Source: Acinetobacter sp. XH1741
GTDB lineage: Bacteria; Pseudomonadota; Gammaproteobacteria; Pseudomonadales; Moraxellaceae
Assembly: GCF_041021895.1 (NCBI RefSeq)
Contig: NZ_CP157428.1
Span: 620,001-684,000, forward strand
DNA: 64,000 nucleotides
Reading direction: 5' to 3'
Positions 46,294 to 57,428 of this stretch are shown here, one piece after another. Under the pieces are notes generated by a model. It saw only the letters and a program-made list of their open reading frames with translations, was not told the DNA's origin and ran no database searches. Position 1 is the stretch's first letter. Every line of letters begins with the position of its first letter. Made by a program: the position numbers and the translations under genes.

Positions 46294-47724
46294 ATGACAA
46301 TGGTTCATCATTCAGATGAGGCAGGCTCCCCTGATCATTTACAACGGAAATTAAGTAATCGTCACTTGCAATTGATTGCAATTGGCGGCGCAATTGGTAC
46401 CGGTCTATTTATGGGCTCGGGCAAAACCATCTCCCTCGCAGGCCCTTCAATTCTCGTTATTTATATGTTAATTGGCGGCATGTTCTTCTTCCTCATGCGT
46501 GCATTAGGTGAATTACTACTTGCCAATTTACATTACAAGTCATTTGTCGATATGGCGTATGACTTAATTGGCCCGTGGGCTGGTTACTACATCGGCTGGA
46601 CCTATTGGTTAGGCTGGGTACTGGTTGGTATTGCCGATCTTTCTGCGGTTATTAACTATTTAACTTTCTGGCTACCCGAAGGCGCCAGTTTCTCGCCCAT
46701 GCAACAAGCGATGATTAGTGCAGGCTGTGTGCTCTTTGTCTTAAGCCTTAACCTTCTTACGGTAAAATTATTTGGTGAAGTTGAGTTCTGGTTTGCGCTG
46801 ATTAAGATTTTAGCCATTATTGGCTTGATCGGTGTCGGTGGTTACATGATTTTAACTCACTTCCAAGCACCTCATGGTGACGTTGTAAGCATCAGCAATG
46901 TATGGTCACATGGCGGCATATTTCCAAAAGGTGTAAGTGGCTTTTTAGCAGGTTTCCAGATTGCTGTATTTGCCTTTATTGGTGTTGAGCTGATTGGTAC
47001 AACCGCTGCTGAAACCAAAGATCCAGAAAAGAACCTACCAAAAGCGATTAATGCCATTCCAGTGCGTATTATCCTGTTCTATGTTTTGGCACTTTTTGTG
47101 GTGATGTCAGTGACTCCATGGGATCATATCCGTGCCGATAAAAGCCCGTTTGTTGAGTTGTTCTTAAATGCAGGTATTCCAATTTCTGCAATTATTATGA
47201 ACTTGGTTGTACTGTCTTCGGTGATGTCTTCAATGAACAGTGGCGTGTTTTCAACAAGCCGTATGCTATTTGGTTTATCAAAAGACGGACAGGCGCCGAG
47301 TGTATTAGGGCGTTTATCAAAACGTGCAGTCCCTTCAAATGGCTTAATCTTCTCATGTATTTTCATTATGGGCGGGGCAGTGCTTCAGTACTTTGTTCCA
47401 AACACTATGGAAGCATTTACTTTAGCAAGTTCACTCTGTGTAATCCTATTTATCAGCGTGTGGATTCTGATCATGGCGTGCTATTTACGTTATCGTAAAG
47501 TTCGTCCTGAGCTTCATGCAGCATCAACATTTAAAATGCCGGGTGGCGTGCTTATGGCTTATGTCGTTATAGCATTCTTCTTGTTTACTTTAGTGATTTT
47601 GGCACTCGAGCCAGATACCTTAAAAGCACTCTATGTCAGCCCAGTATGGTTGGTGGTTTTAGGCGTGACTTACTATGCATTTTATAAGCCGCGTATGAAA
47701 AAACTAGGCCGAGAAATCTTTTAA
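46294..47724 (+). CDS. cycA: Amino acid permease, paralogue of the first
   Basis: The 476-residue protein is about 90% identical to the first permease by eye, with the same helix-1 signature and VELIGTTAAETKDPEKNLP motif. Changes cluster in loops and the C-terminus. Synonymous sites differ strongly, so the duplication is old and both copies are kept under protein-level selection. It has its own leader hairpin and terminator. Confidence 0.92.
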   Translation: MTMVHHSDEAGSPDHLQRKLSNRHLQLIAIGGAIGTGLFMGSGKTISLAGPSILVIYMLIGGMFFFLMRALGELLLANLHYKSFVDMAYDLIGPWAGYYIGWTYWLGWVLVGIADLSAVINYLTFWLPEGASFSPMQQAMISAGCVLFVLSLNLLTVKLFGEVEFWFALIKILAIIGLIGVGGYMILTHFQAPHGDVVSISNVWSHGGIFPKGVSGFLAGFQIAVFAFIGVELIGTTAAETKDPEKNLPKAINAIPVRIILFYVLALFVVMSVTPWDHIRADKSPFVELFLNAGIPISAIIMNLVVLSSVMSSMNSGVFSTSRMLFGLSKDGQAPSVLGRLSKRAVPSNGLIFSCIFIMGGAVLQYFVPNTMEAFTLASSLCVILFISVWILIMACYLRYRKVRPELHAASTFKMPGGVLMAYVVIAFFLFTLVILALEPDTLKALYVSPVWLVVLGVTYYAFYKPRMKKLGREIF

Positions 47725-47744
47725 TTATCCTTTCTCGATTTACC

Positions 47745-47776
47745 AAAAAAGCCAATCATGATTGATTGGCTTTTTT
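47745..47776. terminator. Terminator of the second permease and of the LysR gene
   Basis: AAAAAAGCCAATCA, TG, ATTGATTGGCTTTTTT: a stem with A and T tracts lying between convergent genes. Confidence 0.92.
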
Positions 47777-47786
47777 ATTGAGGTGT

Positions 47787-48668
47787 TTAATCAATTAGTA
47801 AATGTTGATATTTATCGGCTTGTTTACGTAAATAGTCCCAGACCAGTTTAATGCGAGGTTCATGTTGTAAATCAACAAAGGTGAGCATCCAGAAGGTATG
47901 GGTAAAGCGAACTTGTTGGTCTAACACTTCTTCGAGTTCAGGTTTATCGTCTGCCAAAAACTTGGGTAAAATCGCAAGTCCCGCGCCCGCACTCACCGCA
48001 ATTTGCTGAGCCAAAATACTGCTGCTTCGGAAGTTGGCGTTAAGTTTTAAAGGCAATCTTTCTAAACAGTACAGCTCGGGGCTATACACCAGATCATCAA
48101 TATAGTTCACAAAGCGATGCTGGGTTAAATCTTCTAAACCTCGAATAGGTGGGTTTTGAGCCAGATAGTTTTGGCTGCCATAAATTTTTAAGCAATAGTC
48201 CGATAAGCGCGTAATGATGTATGGACCAGAGGTCGGACGTTCAATTGACACTACAATGTCTGCTTCACGGTGCGAGAGCTTAATCATTTTAGGCACTGGA
48301 ATCAGATCGATGGTCAGCAAGGGATACTGGATAGAGAACTCAGCCAGTAAGCGTGCTAAAAATGCAGTTCCAAAGCCCTCAGGTGTGCCAATTCGCACAC
48401 GACCTTGCAAAGGTTGATGTGGCTTTTCAATTTGTAAAAAAGCTTGTTCCATTTGTTCAACTCGAGGAACAAGTGCCATGCCTTCGAGTGTCAGCTCATA
48501 GCCGGTTGCTTCACGCTTAAATAAGGTCGTGCCCAAAGCAAGTTCTAGCGCCTGAATTCGTCTAGCCACCGTACTGTGTTCGACACCAATAATACGTGCG
48601 GCATTAGTTAAAGTTTTAGTCCGAGCTAAAACCAGAAAAAACTGTAGATGATCCCAATCCACTTTCAT
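47787..48668 (-). CDS. LysR-family regulator of valine catabolism
   Basis: The 293-residue protein has an N-terminal winged helix (TLTNAARIIGVEHSTVARRI) and a C-terminal substrate-binding domain. It is divergent from mmsA and may activate that operon; in Pseudomonas the mms regulator is an AraC-type MmsR instead. ATG 48668 begins MKVDWDHLQFF, the usual LysR N-terminus; the frame is open further upstream. A perfect palindrome TGTGCATATTTGCACA lies 16 bp upstream. Confidence 0.87.
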   Translation of the reverse strand: MKVDWDHLQFFLVLARTKTLTNAARIIGVEHSTVARRIQALELALGTTLFKREATGYELTLEGMALVPRVEQMEQAFLQIEKPHQPLQGRVRIGTPEGFGTAFLARLLAEFSIQYPLLTIDLIPVPKMIKLSHREADIVVSIERPTSGPYIITRLSDYCLKIYGSQNYLAQNPPIRGLEDLTQHRFVNYIDDLVYSPELYCLERLPLKLNANFRSSSILAQQIAVSAGAGLAILPKFLADDKPELEEVLDQQVRFTHTFWMLTFVDLQHEPRIKLVWDYLRKQADKYQHLLID

Positions 48669-48683
48669 TTTTGTTATTGTCCC

Positions 48684-48699
48684 TGTGCATATTTGCACA
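48684..48699. promoter_or_regulatory. Palindrome between lysR and mmsA
   Basis: TGTGCA-TATT-TGCACA has perfect 6-bp arms and a T-N11-A-type layout expected for LysR sites. A half-site CGTGCA follows at 48704-48709. Confidence 0.55.
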
Positions 48700-48833
48700 A
48701 CAATCGTGCATGAATTTGCGTTGGTGGTCAAAGATTTCTTTGTTAGTCTCAAATGAAAGTTGAATAAAGAAAATACGTAGAAAAGTATTTTCTAATAACT
48801 GAACACAATAAAAATATGACCTACGGAGAGGTT

Positions 48834-50351
48834 ATGAACACAATCCAGAAAATCGAATTGGACACCGCTAAATTACTTATTAACGGACAGTTTATCGAAT
48901 CTAAAACCCAAGAATGGCAAGACATTATTAACCCTGCAACTCAGGAAGTGATTGGCCGCGTGCCTTTTGCAACGGTTGAAGAAGTCGACGCTGCTATTCA
49001 AGCTGCACAAGATGCTTTTACTTCTTGGCGCCAAACCCCAATTCAGGCACGTATGCGCATCATGCTCAAGCTACAAGACTTGATTCGTGCCAACATGAAA
49101 GAAATTGCACAAGTATTGACGGCTGAACAAGGTAAAACCTTGGCAGATGCTGAAGGCGATATTCAACGTGGTCTAGAAGTGGTTGAACATGCCTGTTCAG
49201 TTGGTACTTTACAAATGGGCGAGTACGTCGAAGGTGTAGCACGTGGTGTAGATACATATACCTTGCAACAACCTTTGGGTGTTTGTGCGGGTATTACGCC
49301 GTTTAATTTTCCTGCCATGATTCCACTTTGGATGTTCCCAATGGCAATTGTGTGCGGCAATACCTTCGTTTTAAAACCATCAGAACAAGATCCGTTATCA
49401 ACCATGATGCTGGTTGAACTTGCGATTCAAGCAGGTATTCCAGCAGGTGTCTTAAACGTTGTGCATGGCGGCAAAGAAGTGGTTGACCGTTTGTGTACCC
49501 ATAAAGATATTAAAGCGATTTCATTTGTAGGTTCAACTGCGGTTGGAACACATGTTTATAACCTTGCAGGGCAACATGGTAAACGTGTGCAAGCCATGAT
49601 GGGCGCAAAAAATCATGTGGTTGTTATGCCAGATGCCAATAAAGAACAAACGCTAAATGCCTTAGTGGGCGCGGCGTTTGGTGCTGCTGGGCAACGTTGT
49701 ATGGCATTGTCGGTTGCAGTGATGGTTGGCGACAGTAAACAGTGGATTCAAGAGTTAGTTGAAAAAGCGAAAACTCTAAAAGTAAATGCAGGTCATGAAC
49801 CAAATACTGACATTGGCCCAGTCATTTCAAAACGTGCCAAAGCGCGTGTAATTGACTTGATTAATAGCGGTGTTGAGCAAGGGGCAGAACTTCTACTCGA
49901 TGGTCGCAATGTTCAAGTACAAGGTTATGAGTCGGGCAACTTTGTAGGTGCAACGATTTTTAGTGGCGTAAATACCGACATGCGTATCTATAAAGAAGAA
50001 ATCTTTGGTCCGGTACTTTCAATTATTTGTGTCGATACACTCGATGAAGCGATTGCATTGATCAATGCTAATCCATTTGGTAACGGTGTAGGTCTATTTA
50101 CCCAAAGCGGTGCGATTGCACGTACTTTCCAAAACCTTATTGATATTGGTCAAGTCGGTATCAACATTCCAATTCCTGTACCTGTGCCTTTCTTCAGTTT
50201 TACCGGTTCAAGAGGTTCGAAACTCGGCGATTTGGGACCATACGGCAAACAGGCTGTGCAGTTCTATACCCAAACCAAAACCATTACCAGCCGTTGGTTT
50301 GAAGATAGCCATGAAGTTGGCGGTGTAAATACAACCATTAGTTTACGTTAA
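48834..50351 (+). CDS. mmsA: Methylmalonate-semialdehyde dehydrogenase (acylating)
   Basis: The 505-residue CoA-dependent aldehyde dehydrogenase turns methylmalonate semialdehyde into propionyl-CoA in valine breakdown. [26 protein letters not shown] and the catalytic Cys in [13 protein letters not shown] are present. GGAGAGG precedes ATG 48834. The product propionyl-CoA is what the prp operon in this window consumes. It leads the valine operon. Confidence 0.95.
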   Translation: MNTIQKIELDTAKLLINGQFIESKTQEWQDIINPATQEVIGRVPFATVEEVDAAIQAAQDAFTSWRQTPIQARMRIMLKLQDLIRANMKEIAQVLTAEQGKTLADAEGDIQRGLEVVEHACSVGTLQMGEYVEGVARGVDTYTLQQPLGVCAGITPFNFPAMIPLWMFPMAIVCGNTFVLKPSEQDPLSTMMLVELAIQAGIPAGVLNVVHGGKEVVDRLCTHKDIKAISFVGSTAVGTHVYNLAGQHGKRVQAMMGAKNHVVVMPDANKEQTLNALVGAAFGAAGQRCMALSVAVMVGDSKQWIQELVEKAKTLKVNAGHEPNTDIGPVISKRAKARVIDLINSGVEQGAELLLDGRNVQVQGYESGNFVGATIFSGVNTDMRIYKEEIFGPVLSIICVDTLDEAIALINANPFGNGVGLFTQSGAIARTFQNLIDIGQVGINIPIPVPVPFFSFTGSRGSKLGDLGPYGKQAVQFYTQTKTITSRWFEDSHEVGGVNTTISLR

Positions 50352-50362
50352 GGGGATCACGG

Positions 50363-51253
50363 ATGAATATCGCCTTTATCGGTCTAGGCAATATGGGCGG
50401 CAGAATGGCCCAAAATCTATTAAAAGCCGGACTCAAAGTTTATGGTTACGACCTCAGTGAAGTTGCTATTCAGCACTTCGCCGAGGCAGGTGGCATAGTC
50501 TGCGACAGCCCCCAGAATGCAGCTAAACAAGCTGATGTAGTCATTACCATGTTGCCTGCCGCAAAGCATGTTAAAGACGTTTACTTGGGTGAAAATGGTG
50601 TTTTGGAGGTGCTAAAAGCAGGTAGCTTATGCATTGATAGCAGTACCATTGACCCGCAAACCATCAAAGATATTTCGGCTGTTGCGCATAGCAAAAATAT
50701 TAAAATTTGTGATGCACCAGTTTCTGGTGGAACCATTGGTGCTCAAGCAGGAACCTTAACCTTTATGGTGGGTGCCGATGAACAAACCTTTAACGAAGTA
50801 AAACCTGTGCTCAGCCATATGGGCAAAAATATTGTTCATTGTGGTGATGTGGGTGCAGGACAAATTGCCAAAATTTGCAATAACCTGATTTTAGGCATTT
50901 CAATGGCTGCGGTGGCCGAAGGCATGGCACTCGGTGTGAAGCTAGGCATCGACCCACAAGCATTGGCAGGGGTAATTAACACCTCAAGTGGTCGTTGTTG
51001 GAGTTCGGATGTATGTAACCCATGGCCACACATTAATGAAAATGCGCCCGCATCTCGAGGTTACCAAGACGGCTTTGCAACTCAGCTAATGCTAAAAGAT
51101 TTAGGACTCGCTGTAGAAGCCGCAGGCCAAGTTAAACAACCTGTTGTATTAGGTGGCATGGTGCAACAGCTCTATCAGCAAATGTGCATGCGTGGTAATG
51201 CCAATCTCGATTTTTCGAGCATTATTCAGCAATACCTACCACAAGAGGCATAA
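50363..51253 (+). CDS. mmsB: 3-hydroxyisobutyrate dehydrogenase
   Basis: The 296-residue NAD-dependent beta-hydroxyacid dehydrogenase oxidises 3-hydroxyisobutyrate to methylmalonate semialdehyde. IAFIGLGNMGGRMAQNLLKA is the Rossmann motif and family signature; the catalytic Lys lies in GAGQIAKICNNLI (about residue 171), with DAPVSGGTIGA before. It starts 11 nt after mmsA. Confidence 0.95.
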   Translation: MNIAFIGLGNMGGRMAQNLLKAGLKVYGYDLSEVAIQHFAEAGGIVCDSPQNAAKQADVVITMLPAAKHVKDVYLGENGVLEVLKAGSLCIDSSTIDPQTIKDISAVAHSKNIKICDAPVSGGTIGAQAGTLTFMVGADEQTFNEVKPVLSHMGKNIVHCGDVGAGQIAKICNNLILGISMAAVAEGMALGVKLGIDPQALAGVINTSSGRCWSSDVCNPWPHINENAPASRGYQDGFATQLMLKDLGLAVEAAGQVKQPVVLGGMVQQLYQQMCMRGNANLDFSSIIQQYLPQEA

Positions 51254-51334
51254 CGGTAAAGCCAAAGGATGGCTTTAAACCAATAAATCAAACCCTGTCG
51301 TGAATAACAACAAATCCGGACTGAGGGAAAAGAT

Positions 51335-52984
51335 ATGATGGATTATCAAAATGCTGTACAGGCTTTCGATTTGGAAAGCACTGCTAAACAGATGTTGTCA
51401 GGTTCACTCGATGCACTGAACGCTTGTTATGAATGCTGTGATCGACATGCAGATGGTGACAAAATCGCGCTGTACTGGCAAGGAAAAGACGGACGAAAAG
51501 AGCAATATACCTTCCGTGAACTAAAAGAATGGTCGAGTCAGTTTGCTAACTTTTTAAAAGCACAAGGTGTGAAAACTGGTGACCGTATTTCAGGCTTATT
51601 GCCAAGAACACCTGAACTGATTGTGACTATTTTGGCAGCTTGGCGAATTGGTGCCGTCTATCAACCGCTGTTCACAGCATTTGGCCCAAAAGCGATTGAG
51701 CACCGTATTCAGCTTGCACAAAGTAAGCTGGTGGTGACCGATATGGGCAACCGTAGCAAGCTCGATGAAATTGAAAAATGCCCTGCAATTGTGACGGTGG
51801 CTGATGCTCAAGGTACTCCGCTCAAAGCAGGGGATTTTAACTTTTGGAATGAAGTGAAGCAGCAGTCTGATCAATGTGATCTGGTGATGCGTAGCATCCA
51901 AGATCCTTTCTTGCTCATGTTTACCTCGGGCACGACAGGGCCAGCGAAACCATTGGAAGTGCCATTAAAAGCACTGATTGCTTTTGGTCGATATATGCAA
52001 GATGCCATTGGTTTAACCGAAGAAGACTCGTTTTGGAATATTGCCGACCCGGGGTGGGCGTATGGTTTGTACTATGCGATTACTGGGCCATTATTCTTGG
52101 GCCACGCTACTTTGTTTTATGAAGGTGGGTTCAGCACAGATAGCTTATGCCAAATTGTCAAAGATTATAAAGTTAACAACTTGGCAGGTGCACCAACGGC
52201 TTACCGCATGATGATGGCGGCTGATCCAGCACAAATGGCGCCGTTAAAAGGGCAGTTCCGTGTGGTGAGCAGTGCAGGTGAACCGCTGAATCCAGAAGTA
52301 ATTCGCTGGTTTAAACAAGTGCTTGATGCTCCGATTTATGACCATTACGGACAAACCGAAGTCGGCATGGTGGTGTGTAATCACCATGGTTTAAAACATG
52401 AAATTCATGCTGGTTCAGCAGGTTTCCCAAGTCCAGGCTACCGTGTTGCGATTGTCAATGAACAAGGTGAAGAACTTCCGCCAGACACACCAGGAATTTT
52501 AGCAGTCGACATTAGCCAGTCTCCAATGATGTGGTTCGGCGGCTATAAAGAAAGCCGAAAATCACCATTTGTTGGTCATTACTATTTAACGGGTGATACT
52601 GCCGAGTTGCATGCCGATGGCAGCATGAGCTTTGTAGGGCGCAGTGATGATGTAATCACTACATCGGGTTATAGGATTGGACCTTTTGATGTAGAAAGTG
52701 CCTTACTTGAACATGATGCAGTGGTTGAGGCCGCAGTGATTGGTGTGCCTGACCCAGACCGTACCGAAGTTGTGAAAGCATTCGTAATTTTAGCTACGGG
52801 TGTTCAGCCTACAGAGGCACTTGCTGAAGAACTCAGCCAGTTTGTTAAAAGACGACTTTCTGCTCATGCTTACCCACGATTAGTTGAATTTGTGAGTGAA
52901 TTACCTAAAACTCCAAGTGGCAAAATTCAGCGCTTTTTATTGCGTAATCAAGAAATTGCTAAACAACAAGCTAAAGCAGGGTAA
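51335..52984 (+). CDS. AMP-forming acyl-CoA synthetase
   Basis: The 549-residue ANL-superfamily enzyme carries the P-loop [16 protein letters not shown], the [10 protein letters not shown] and [11 protein letters not shown] motifs, and the C-terminal lysine loop [13 protein letters not shown]. It is of the short/medium-chain acyl-CoA synthetase type. Within the valine operon it probably activates isobutyrate or a related short acid. AGGGAAAA lies before ATG 51335, where two ATG codons follow each other. Confidence 0.9.
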   Translation: MMDYQNAVQAFDLESTAKQMLSGSLDALNACYECCDRHADGDKIALYWQGKDGRKEQYTFRELKEWSSQFANFLKAQGVKTGDRISGLLPRTPELIVTILAAWRIGAVYQPLFTAFGPKAIEHRIQLAQSKLVVTDMGNRSKLDEIEKCPAIVTVADAQGTPLKAGDFNFWNEVKQQSDQCDLVMRSIQDPFLLMFTSGTTGPAKPLEVPLKALIAFGRYMQDAIGLTEEDSFWNIADPGWAYGLYYAITGPLFLGHATLFYEGGFSTDSLCQIVKDYKVNNLAGAPTAYRMMMAADPAQMAPLKGQFRVVSSAGEPLNPEVIRWFKQVLDAPIYDHYGQTEVGMVVCNHHGLKHEIHAGSAGFPSPGYRVAIVNEQGEELPPDTPGILAVDISQSPMMWFGGYKESRKSPFVGHYYLTGDTAELHADGSMSFVGRSDDVITTSGYRIGPFDVESALLEHDAVVEAAVIGVPDPDRTEVVKAFVILATGVQPTEALAEELSQFVKRRLSAHAYPRLVEFVSELPKTPSGKIQRFLLRNQEIAKQQAKAG

Positions 52985-52995
52985 AGGAAATAATA

Positions 52996-54123
52996 ATGCA
53001 ATTTACCGAAGAACAATTACTTATCCGTGACATGGCGAAAAGTTTCGCCCAAGAACAAATCAAGCCTTATGCCAGCGATTGGGATCGAGACGGGACATTC
53101 CCGAAAGACACCTTAGCTCAAATGGGGCAACTTGGCTTTATGGGAATGCTTGTTTCAGAACAATGGGGCGGTTCAGACACGGGTAACTTAGCCTATGTAC
53201 TGGCACTCGAAGAAGTAGCCGCAGCAGATGGCGCAACCTCGACCATCATGAGTGTACATAACTCGGTTGGCTGTGTGCCTATTTTAAAATTTGGTACTGA
53301 CGAGCAAAAAGAGCGCTTTTTAAAACCTTTAGCACAAGGTGAAATGATTGGCGCTTTCGCTTTAACTGAACCACATACTGGCTCAGATGCGGGAGCCATT
53401 AAAACCCGAGCGGTGAAAGATGGCGACGATTACATTTTAAATGGTGCTAAGCAGTTTATTACCTCGGGTAATAATGCCGGTGTCATTATTGTGTTTGCCG
53501 TGACCGATCCGAGCGCGGGCAAAAAAGGTATTAGTGCCTTTTTAGTCCCACGCGAAACACCGGGCTATGAAGTGATTCGTGTTGAAGAAAAACTCGGTCT
53601 GCATGCGTCAGATACCTGCCAGATTGCCCTGACAGATGTGCGCATCCATAAAAGCCTGATGCTGGGTAAAGAAGGTGAGGGTCTGAAAATTGCTCTTGCC
53701 AATTTAGAAGGTGGGCGTATTGGTATTGCTGCACAAGCAGTCGGTCTAGCACGTGCGGCACTCGAAGAAGCAACTCGTTATGCCAAAGAGCGTATTACTT
53801 TTGGAAAACCAATTTTTGAGCATCAAACCATCGCATTTCGCCTTGCCAGTATGGCAACCGAAATTGAAGCAGCGAGACAACTCGTTCACTACGCTGCGCG
53901 TTTAAAAGAAGCAGGCCAACCGTGTCTCAACGAAGCCTCAATGGCTAAGTTATTTGCTTCAGAAATGACTGAGCGTGTGTGCTCAAGTGCCCTACAAGTG
54001 TTTGGTGGCTATGGCTATCTCAGAGACTTCCCAATTGAGCGTATTTATCGTGATGCGCGTATTTGTCAAATTTACGAAGGCACAAGTGATATCCAACGTT
54101 TAGTCATCGCACGTAGTCTATAA
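52996..54123 (+). CDS. Acyl-CoA dehydrogenase, isobutyryl-CoA type
   Basis: The 375-residue FAD enzyme has [17 protein letters not shown] and [20 protein letters not shown], the family signatures; the catalytic Glu lies in [15 protein letters not shown] near the C-terminus. Operon position between an acyl-CoA synthetase and an enoyl-CoA hydratase suggests isobutyryl-CoA to methacrylyl-CoA oxidation. Confidence 0.92.
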   Translation: MQFTEEQLLIRDMAKSFAQEQIKPYASDWDRDGTFPKDTLAQMGQLGFMGMLVSEQWGGSDTGNLAYVLALEEVAAADGATSTIMSVHNSVGCVPILKFGTDEQKERFLKPLAQGEMIGAFALTEPHTGSDAGAIKTRAVKDGDDYILNGAKQFITSGNNAGVIIVFAVTDPSAGKKGISAFLVPRETPGYEVIRVEEKLGLHASDTCQIALTDVRIHKSLMLGKEGEGLKIALANLEGGRIGIAAQAVGLARAALEEATRYAKERITFGKPIFEHQTIAFRLASMATEIEAARQLVHYAARLKEAGQPCLNEASMAKLFASEMTERVCSSALQVFGGYGYLRDFPIERIYRDARICQIYEGTSDIQRLVIARSL

Positions 54124-54144
54124 AACCGAAACAAGGAATAAATA

Positions 54145-54918
54145 ATGCAGTGGCAAAGTATTTTATTAGAAAAGCGTAATGGGGTTGGACTGATTACCTT
54201 AAATCGCCCTCAAGCGCTCAATGCTTTAAACAGTGAATTAATTAGTGAAATTAATCAGGCATTAGATCAACTCGAAAAAGACCGCGAAATTGGTTGCATC
54301 GTATTGGCAGGTTCAGAAAAAGCTTTTGCCGCAGGGGCCGACATTAAAGAAATGGCCGATTTGGCTTTCCCCGATATTTATTTAGATGACTTTTTTCATC
54401 TTGCAGACCGTATTGCACAGCGCCGTAAACCTTTAATTGCTGCGGTGAGTGGCTATGCCTTGGGTGGTGGCTGTGAGTTGGCGCTTATGTGTGACTTTAT
54501 TTATTGTGCTGACAACGCCAAGTTTGGTTTACCCGAAGTCACTCTAGGGGTAATTCCGGGCATTGGTGGGACACAGCGTTTAACCCATGCCATTGGTAAA
54601 GCTAAAGCAATGGAAATGTGCCTTACCGCTCGTCAAATGGGCGCAGTAGAGGCAGAACAAAGCGGTTTGGTTGCACGTGTTTTTAGTAAAGAAGAATTAC
54701 TTGAACAAACCTTGCAAGCCGCTGAAAAAATCGCAACGCGGTCTTTAACTGCAAACATGATGCTCAAAGAAACCATTAACCGAGCTTTTGAGGTGAACCT
54801 CACCGAAGGTTTACGTTTTGAACGCCGCATGTTCCACTCCATTTTTGCAACTGCGGACCAAAAAGAAGGCATGCAGGCCTTTGTTGAAAAACGGCAGGCA
54901 AATTTTAAAAATCAGTAA
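54145..54918 (+). CDS. Enoyl-CoA hydratase
   Basis: The 257-residue crotonase-fold protein has AFAAGADIKEM (oxyanion hole) and FGLPEVTLGVIPGIGGTQRL with the two catalytic Glu positions (Glu in GGGCELALMCDF and in PEVTLG). It hydrates methacrylyl-CoA to 3-hydroxyisobutyryl-CoA in this setting. AAGGAATAA lies upstream. Confidence 0.93.
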   Translation: MQWQSILLEKRNGVGLITLNRPQALNALNSELISEINQALDQLEKDREIGCIVLAGSEKAFAAGADIKEMADLAFPDIYLDDFFHLADRIAQRRKPLIAAVSGYALGGGCELALMCDFIYCADNAKFGLPEVTLGVIPGIGGTQRLTHAIGKAKAMEMCLTARQMGAVEAEQSGLVARVFSKEELLEQTLQAAEKIATRSLTANMMLKETINRAFEVNLTEGLRFERRMFHSIFATADQKEGMQAFVEKRQANFKNQ

Positions 54919-54930
54919 GAGATCAATAAA

Positions 54931-55956
54931 ATGAATACAGAAAATCACTTAATGATTGAGCGACAAGGTAAGCTCGGCGTGATTACCTTAGACCGTGTGA
55001 CTCATCTTAATGCATTGTCGCTAGATATGATTGAAGGGATTGGTGCCCAATTGGAACTGTGGCGAAATGATGCTGCTGTTCAGGCGATCTTAATCAAATC
55101 AAATAGCCCAAAAGCCTTCTGTGCAGGGGGCGATATCCGCTATCTCTACGACAGTTATAAAAATGGCACAGCCGATTACAAAGGCTACTTTAGTGCCGAA
55201 TATAAAATGCTCAATACACTGCGCGAATATGAAAAGCCAATCATCGTTGTGCTTGATGGCTATGTATTAGGCGGTGGTTTTGGCTTGGCTCAGGCGTGTC
55301 ACATTGTGGTAAGCAGTGAAAAGTCCAGATTTGCCATGCCTGAAACAGCGATTGGTTTTTTCCCGGACGTTGGCGCAACTCATTTCCTGTCTCGCCTTGA
55401 TGATATTGGCGTTTATATGGCAATTACGGGTGAGCAGATTAGTAGTAGCGATGCGCTCTATCTCGACTTAATTGACTACCATGTACCAAGCGATCAGTTA
55501 CAAGCTTTACAAGACGCTCTCGTTGAAGCGCCAAGTTTAAGCAAAGAGGGAATTGAACGCATCATTACCCGATTTATTACTCGGCCTGTCGAAAGTGAGC
55601 TTAAACAACTTGCCGAAGGCATCCGTAAACACTTCGGATATCAGCATTTAGATGAGATTGAGCAAAGCCTTGAAAATGAACAGGATGAAAGCTTAAAGGC
55701 TTGGGCGAGTAAGATGCTTAGTATTTTGCAGCAGCGTTCATTTATTGCCAAACAAACCAGCTTGAAACTGCAATATTTAGGGCGCGGCCTTTCACTACAG
55801 CAGTGTATGCAGCTTGAGCGTGATTTACAGGATATCTGGTTTGAGCATGGTGACTTTATTGAGGGCGTTCGTGCACTGATTGTCGATAAAGATAAACAAC
55901 CACGTTGGCAAGAACGTAATCCGGAGTTAGAGCAAATTTTAGAAAAACTAAGCTAA
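54931..55956 (+). CDS. 3-hydroxyisobutyryl-CoA hydrolase
   Basis: The 341-residue crotonase-superfamily enzyme has the HIBYL-CoA hydrolase signatures AFCAGGDIRYLYD, GGGFGLAQACHIVV, and MPETAIGFFPDVGATHFLSRL, and the longer C-terminal domain absent from hydratases. It releases free 3-hydroxyisobutyrate, the substrate of MmsB. It starts 12 nt after the hydratase. Confidence 0.94.
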   Translation: MNTENHLMIERQGKLGVITLDRVTHLNALSLDMIEGIGAQLELWRNDAAVQAILIKSNSPKAFCAGGDIRYLYDSYKNGTADYKGYFSAEYKMLNTLREYEKPIIVVLDGYVLGGGFGLAQACHIVVSSEKSRFAMPETAIGFFPDVGATHFLSRLDDIGVYMAITGEQISSSDALYLDLIDYHVPSDQLQALQDALVEAPSLSKEGIERIITRFITRPVESELKQLAEGIRKHFGYQHLDEIEQSLENEQDESLKAWASKMLSILQQRSFIAKQTSLKLQYLGRGLSLQQCMQLERDLQDIWFEHGDFIEGVRALIVDKDKQPRWQERNPELEQILEKLS

Positions 55957-56007
55957 CCCATTTTAAAAACACACAAAAAGCTTAAGGAGATCAAGCGAGA
56001 CCTGAAC

Positions 56008-56037
56008 ATGCTTATGGTCAGGACAGATCATAAGCAT
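56008..56037 (+). terminator. Stem-loop between hydrolase and transporter genes
   Basis: ATGCTTATG (56008-56016) pairs with CATAAGCAT (56029-56037), a perfect 9-bp stem followed by AAAAAG but not a T-run. It may protect or partly terminate the operon transcript. Confidence 0.45.
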
Positions 56038-56075
56038 AAAAAGACAAAACAAGAAAATCTAAAAAGGACATTACG

Positions 56076-57428
56076 ATGCAAACAATACATGGAAACGGTT
56101 CACATCCTAAAAAGTCGTCACATCGATTAGCAGGCATCTCTAGCATGGTTGGCACCACGATTGAGTGGTATGACTTTTTTGTTTATGGCGCAGCAGCAGC
56201 CCTCATTTTTAACAAGCTATTTTTCCCAAATCTGGACCCACTTACAGGTGTGCTTGCAGCATTTGCAACTTATGCTGTTGGGTTTATTGGGCGGCCTTTA
56301 GGTGGCTTGGTCTTTGGTCATTTCGGTGACAAGATTGGTCGTAAGTCAATGTTGTTGTTAACGCTGATGCTCATGGGAATTCCAACCGTACTGATTGGCC
56401 TCTTACCAACTTATGAATCAATTGGATATTGGGCTGCAATTGGCTTGGTGATCTTACGATTTATTCAAGGTATGGCCATGGGTGGTGAATGGGGCGGCGC
56501 TGTACTTATGGCCGTTGAACATGCACCCGAAGGAGGCAAAGGATTTTGGGGAAGTCTGCCTCAAGCCAGCACGGGTGGTGGCTTAATGCTTGCCTCAATC
56601 GCACTTGGACTGGTGTCGTTATTGCCTGAACAAGCACTATTTAGCTGGGGTTGGCGTTTACCATTTCTTGCCAGCATCATTTTACTCGCAGTGGGTTGGT
56701 ATATTCGGGTAAAAGTACCTGAGTCACCAGACTTTGAAAAAGTAAAACAGCAGTCCGAAGAAGTCAAAGTTCCTGCCTTACAAGTCTTTAAAAACCATCC
56801 AAAGCAACTCATCACCATTATTTTGGCGCGTGCTGCCGAGAACGCATGGTTTTATATTGCCTCAACCTTTACATTGGCTTATACCACTGCGCAACTTGGA
56901 ATCCCACGCCAAGACATTTTGTTTGCTACCATTTGTGGGGCAGTCGTTATTTTATTTATGACGCCGTTATGTGGACATTTGTCAGATAAGGTCGGTCAAC
57001 GCAATATGTTTATGTTTGGTCTATGCGTATTGGCACTTTATTGCTATCCATTCTTTAGCATGCTCAACACAAAAGATCCGGTATTAGTCTGGACTGCAAT
57101 TGTTCTGGCAATTGGTGTTGTGTTCCCGATTATGTATGCGCCGCAAGCTCAGCTTTTTGCACGTCAATTCCCTGCGGAAATTCGCTATAGTGGAATCTCG
57201 ATTTCAGTACAGTTGGCTGGTGTGTTAGGTGGTGGTTTAGCACCGATGATTGCCACTAAACTGCTCAGTATTGGGCAGGGGAATCCATATTTAATTATGC
57301 TTTATATTGGAAGTATGGCTGTCGTTGCCATTATCTCAACATCATTTATGCCGCGTGATTGGAACACTAAAACAGATGAAGATTATCATAAAAAAGTAAA
57401 CTTAAATTTAAAAACCAAGATTGATTAA
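56076..57428 (+). CDS. MHS-family MFS transporter
   Basis: The 450-residue protein has 12 hydrophobic segments and the metabolite:H+ symporter signatures MVGTTIEWYDFFVYGAAAAL, GFIGRPLGGLVFGHFGDKIG (motif A) and RFIQGMAMGGEWGGAVLM. These proteins (ProP, ShiA, KgtP) import organic acids or osmolytes. Its place at the end of the valine operon suggests a branched-chain keto acid or isobutyrate substrate. Confidence 0.9.
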   Translation: MQTIHGNGSHPKKSSHRLAGISSMVGTTIEWYDFFVYGAAAALIFNKLFFPNLDPLTGVLAAFATYAVGFIGRPLGGLVFGHFGDKIGRKSMLLLTLMLMGIPTVLIGLLPTYESIGYWAAIGLVILRFIQGMAMGGEWGGAVLMAVEHAPEGGKGFWGSLPQASTGGGLMLASIALGLVSLLPEQALFSWGWRLPFLASIILLAVGWYIRVKVPESPDFEKVKQQSEEVKVPALQVFKNHPKQLITIILARAAENAWFYIASTFTLAYTTAQLGIPRQDILFATICGAVVILFMTPLCGHLSDKVGQRNMFMFGLCVLALYCYPFFSMLNTKDPVLVWTAIVLAIGVVFPIMYAPQAQLFARQFPAEIRYSGISISVQLAGVLGGGLAPMIATKLLSIGQGNPYLIMLYIGSMAVVAIISTSFMPRDWNTKTDEDYHKKVNLNLKTKID

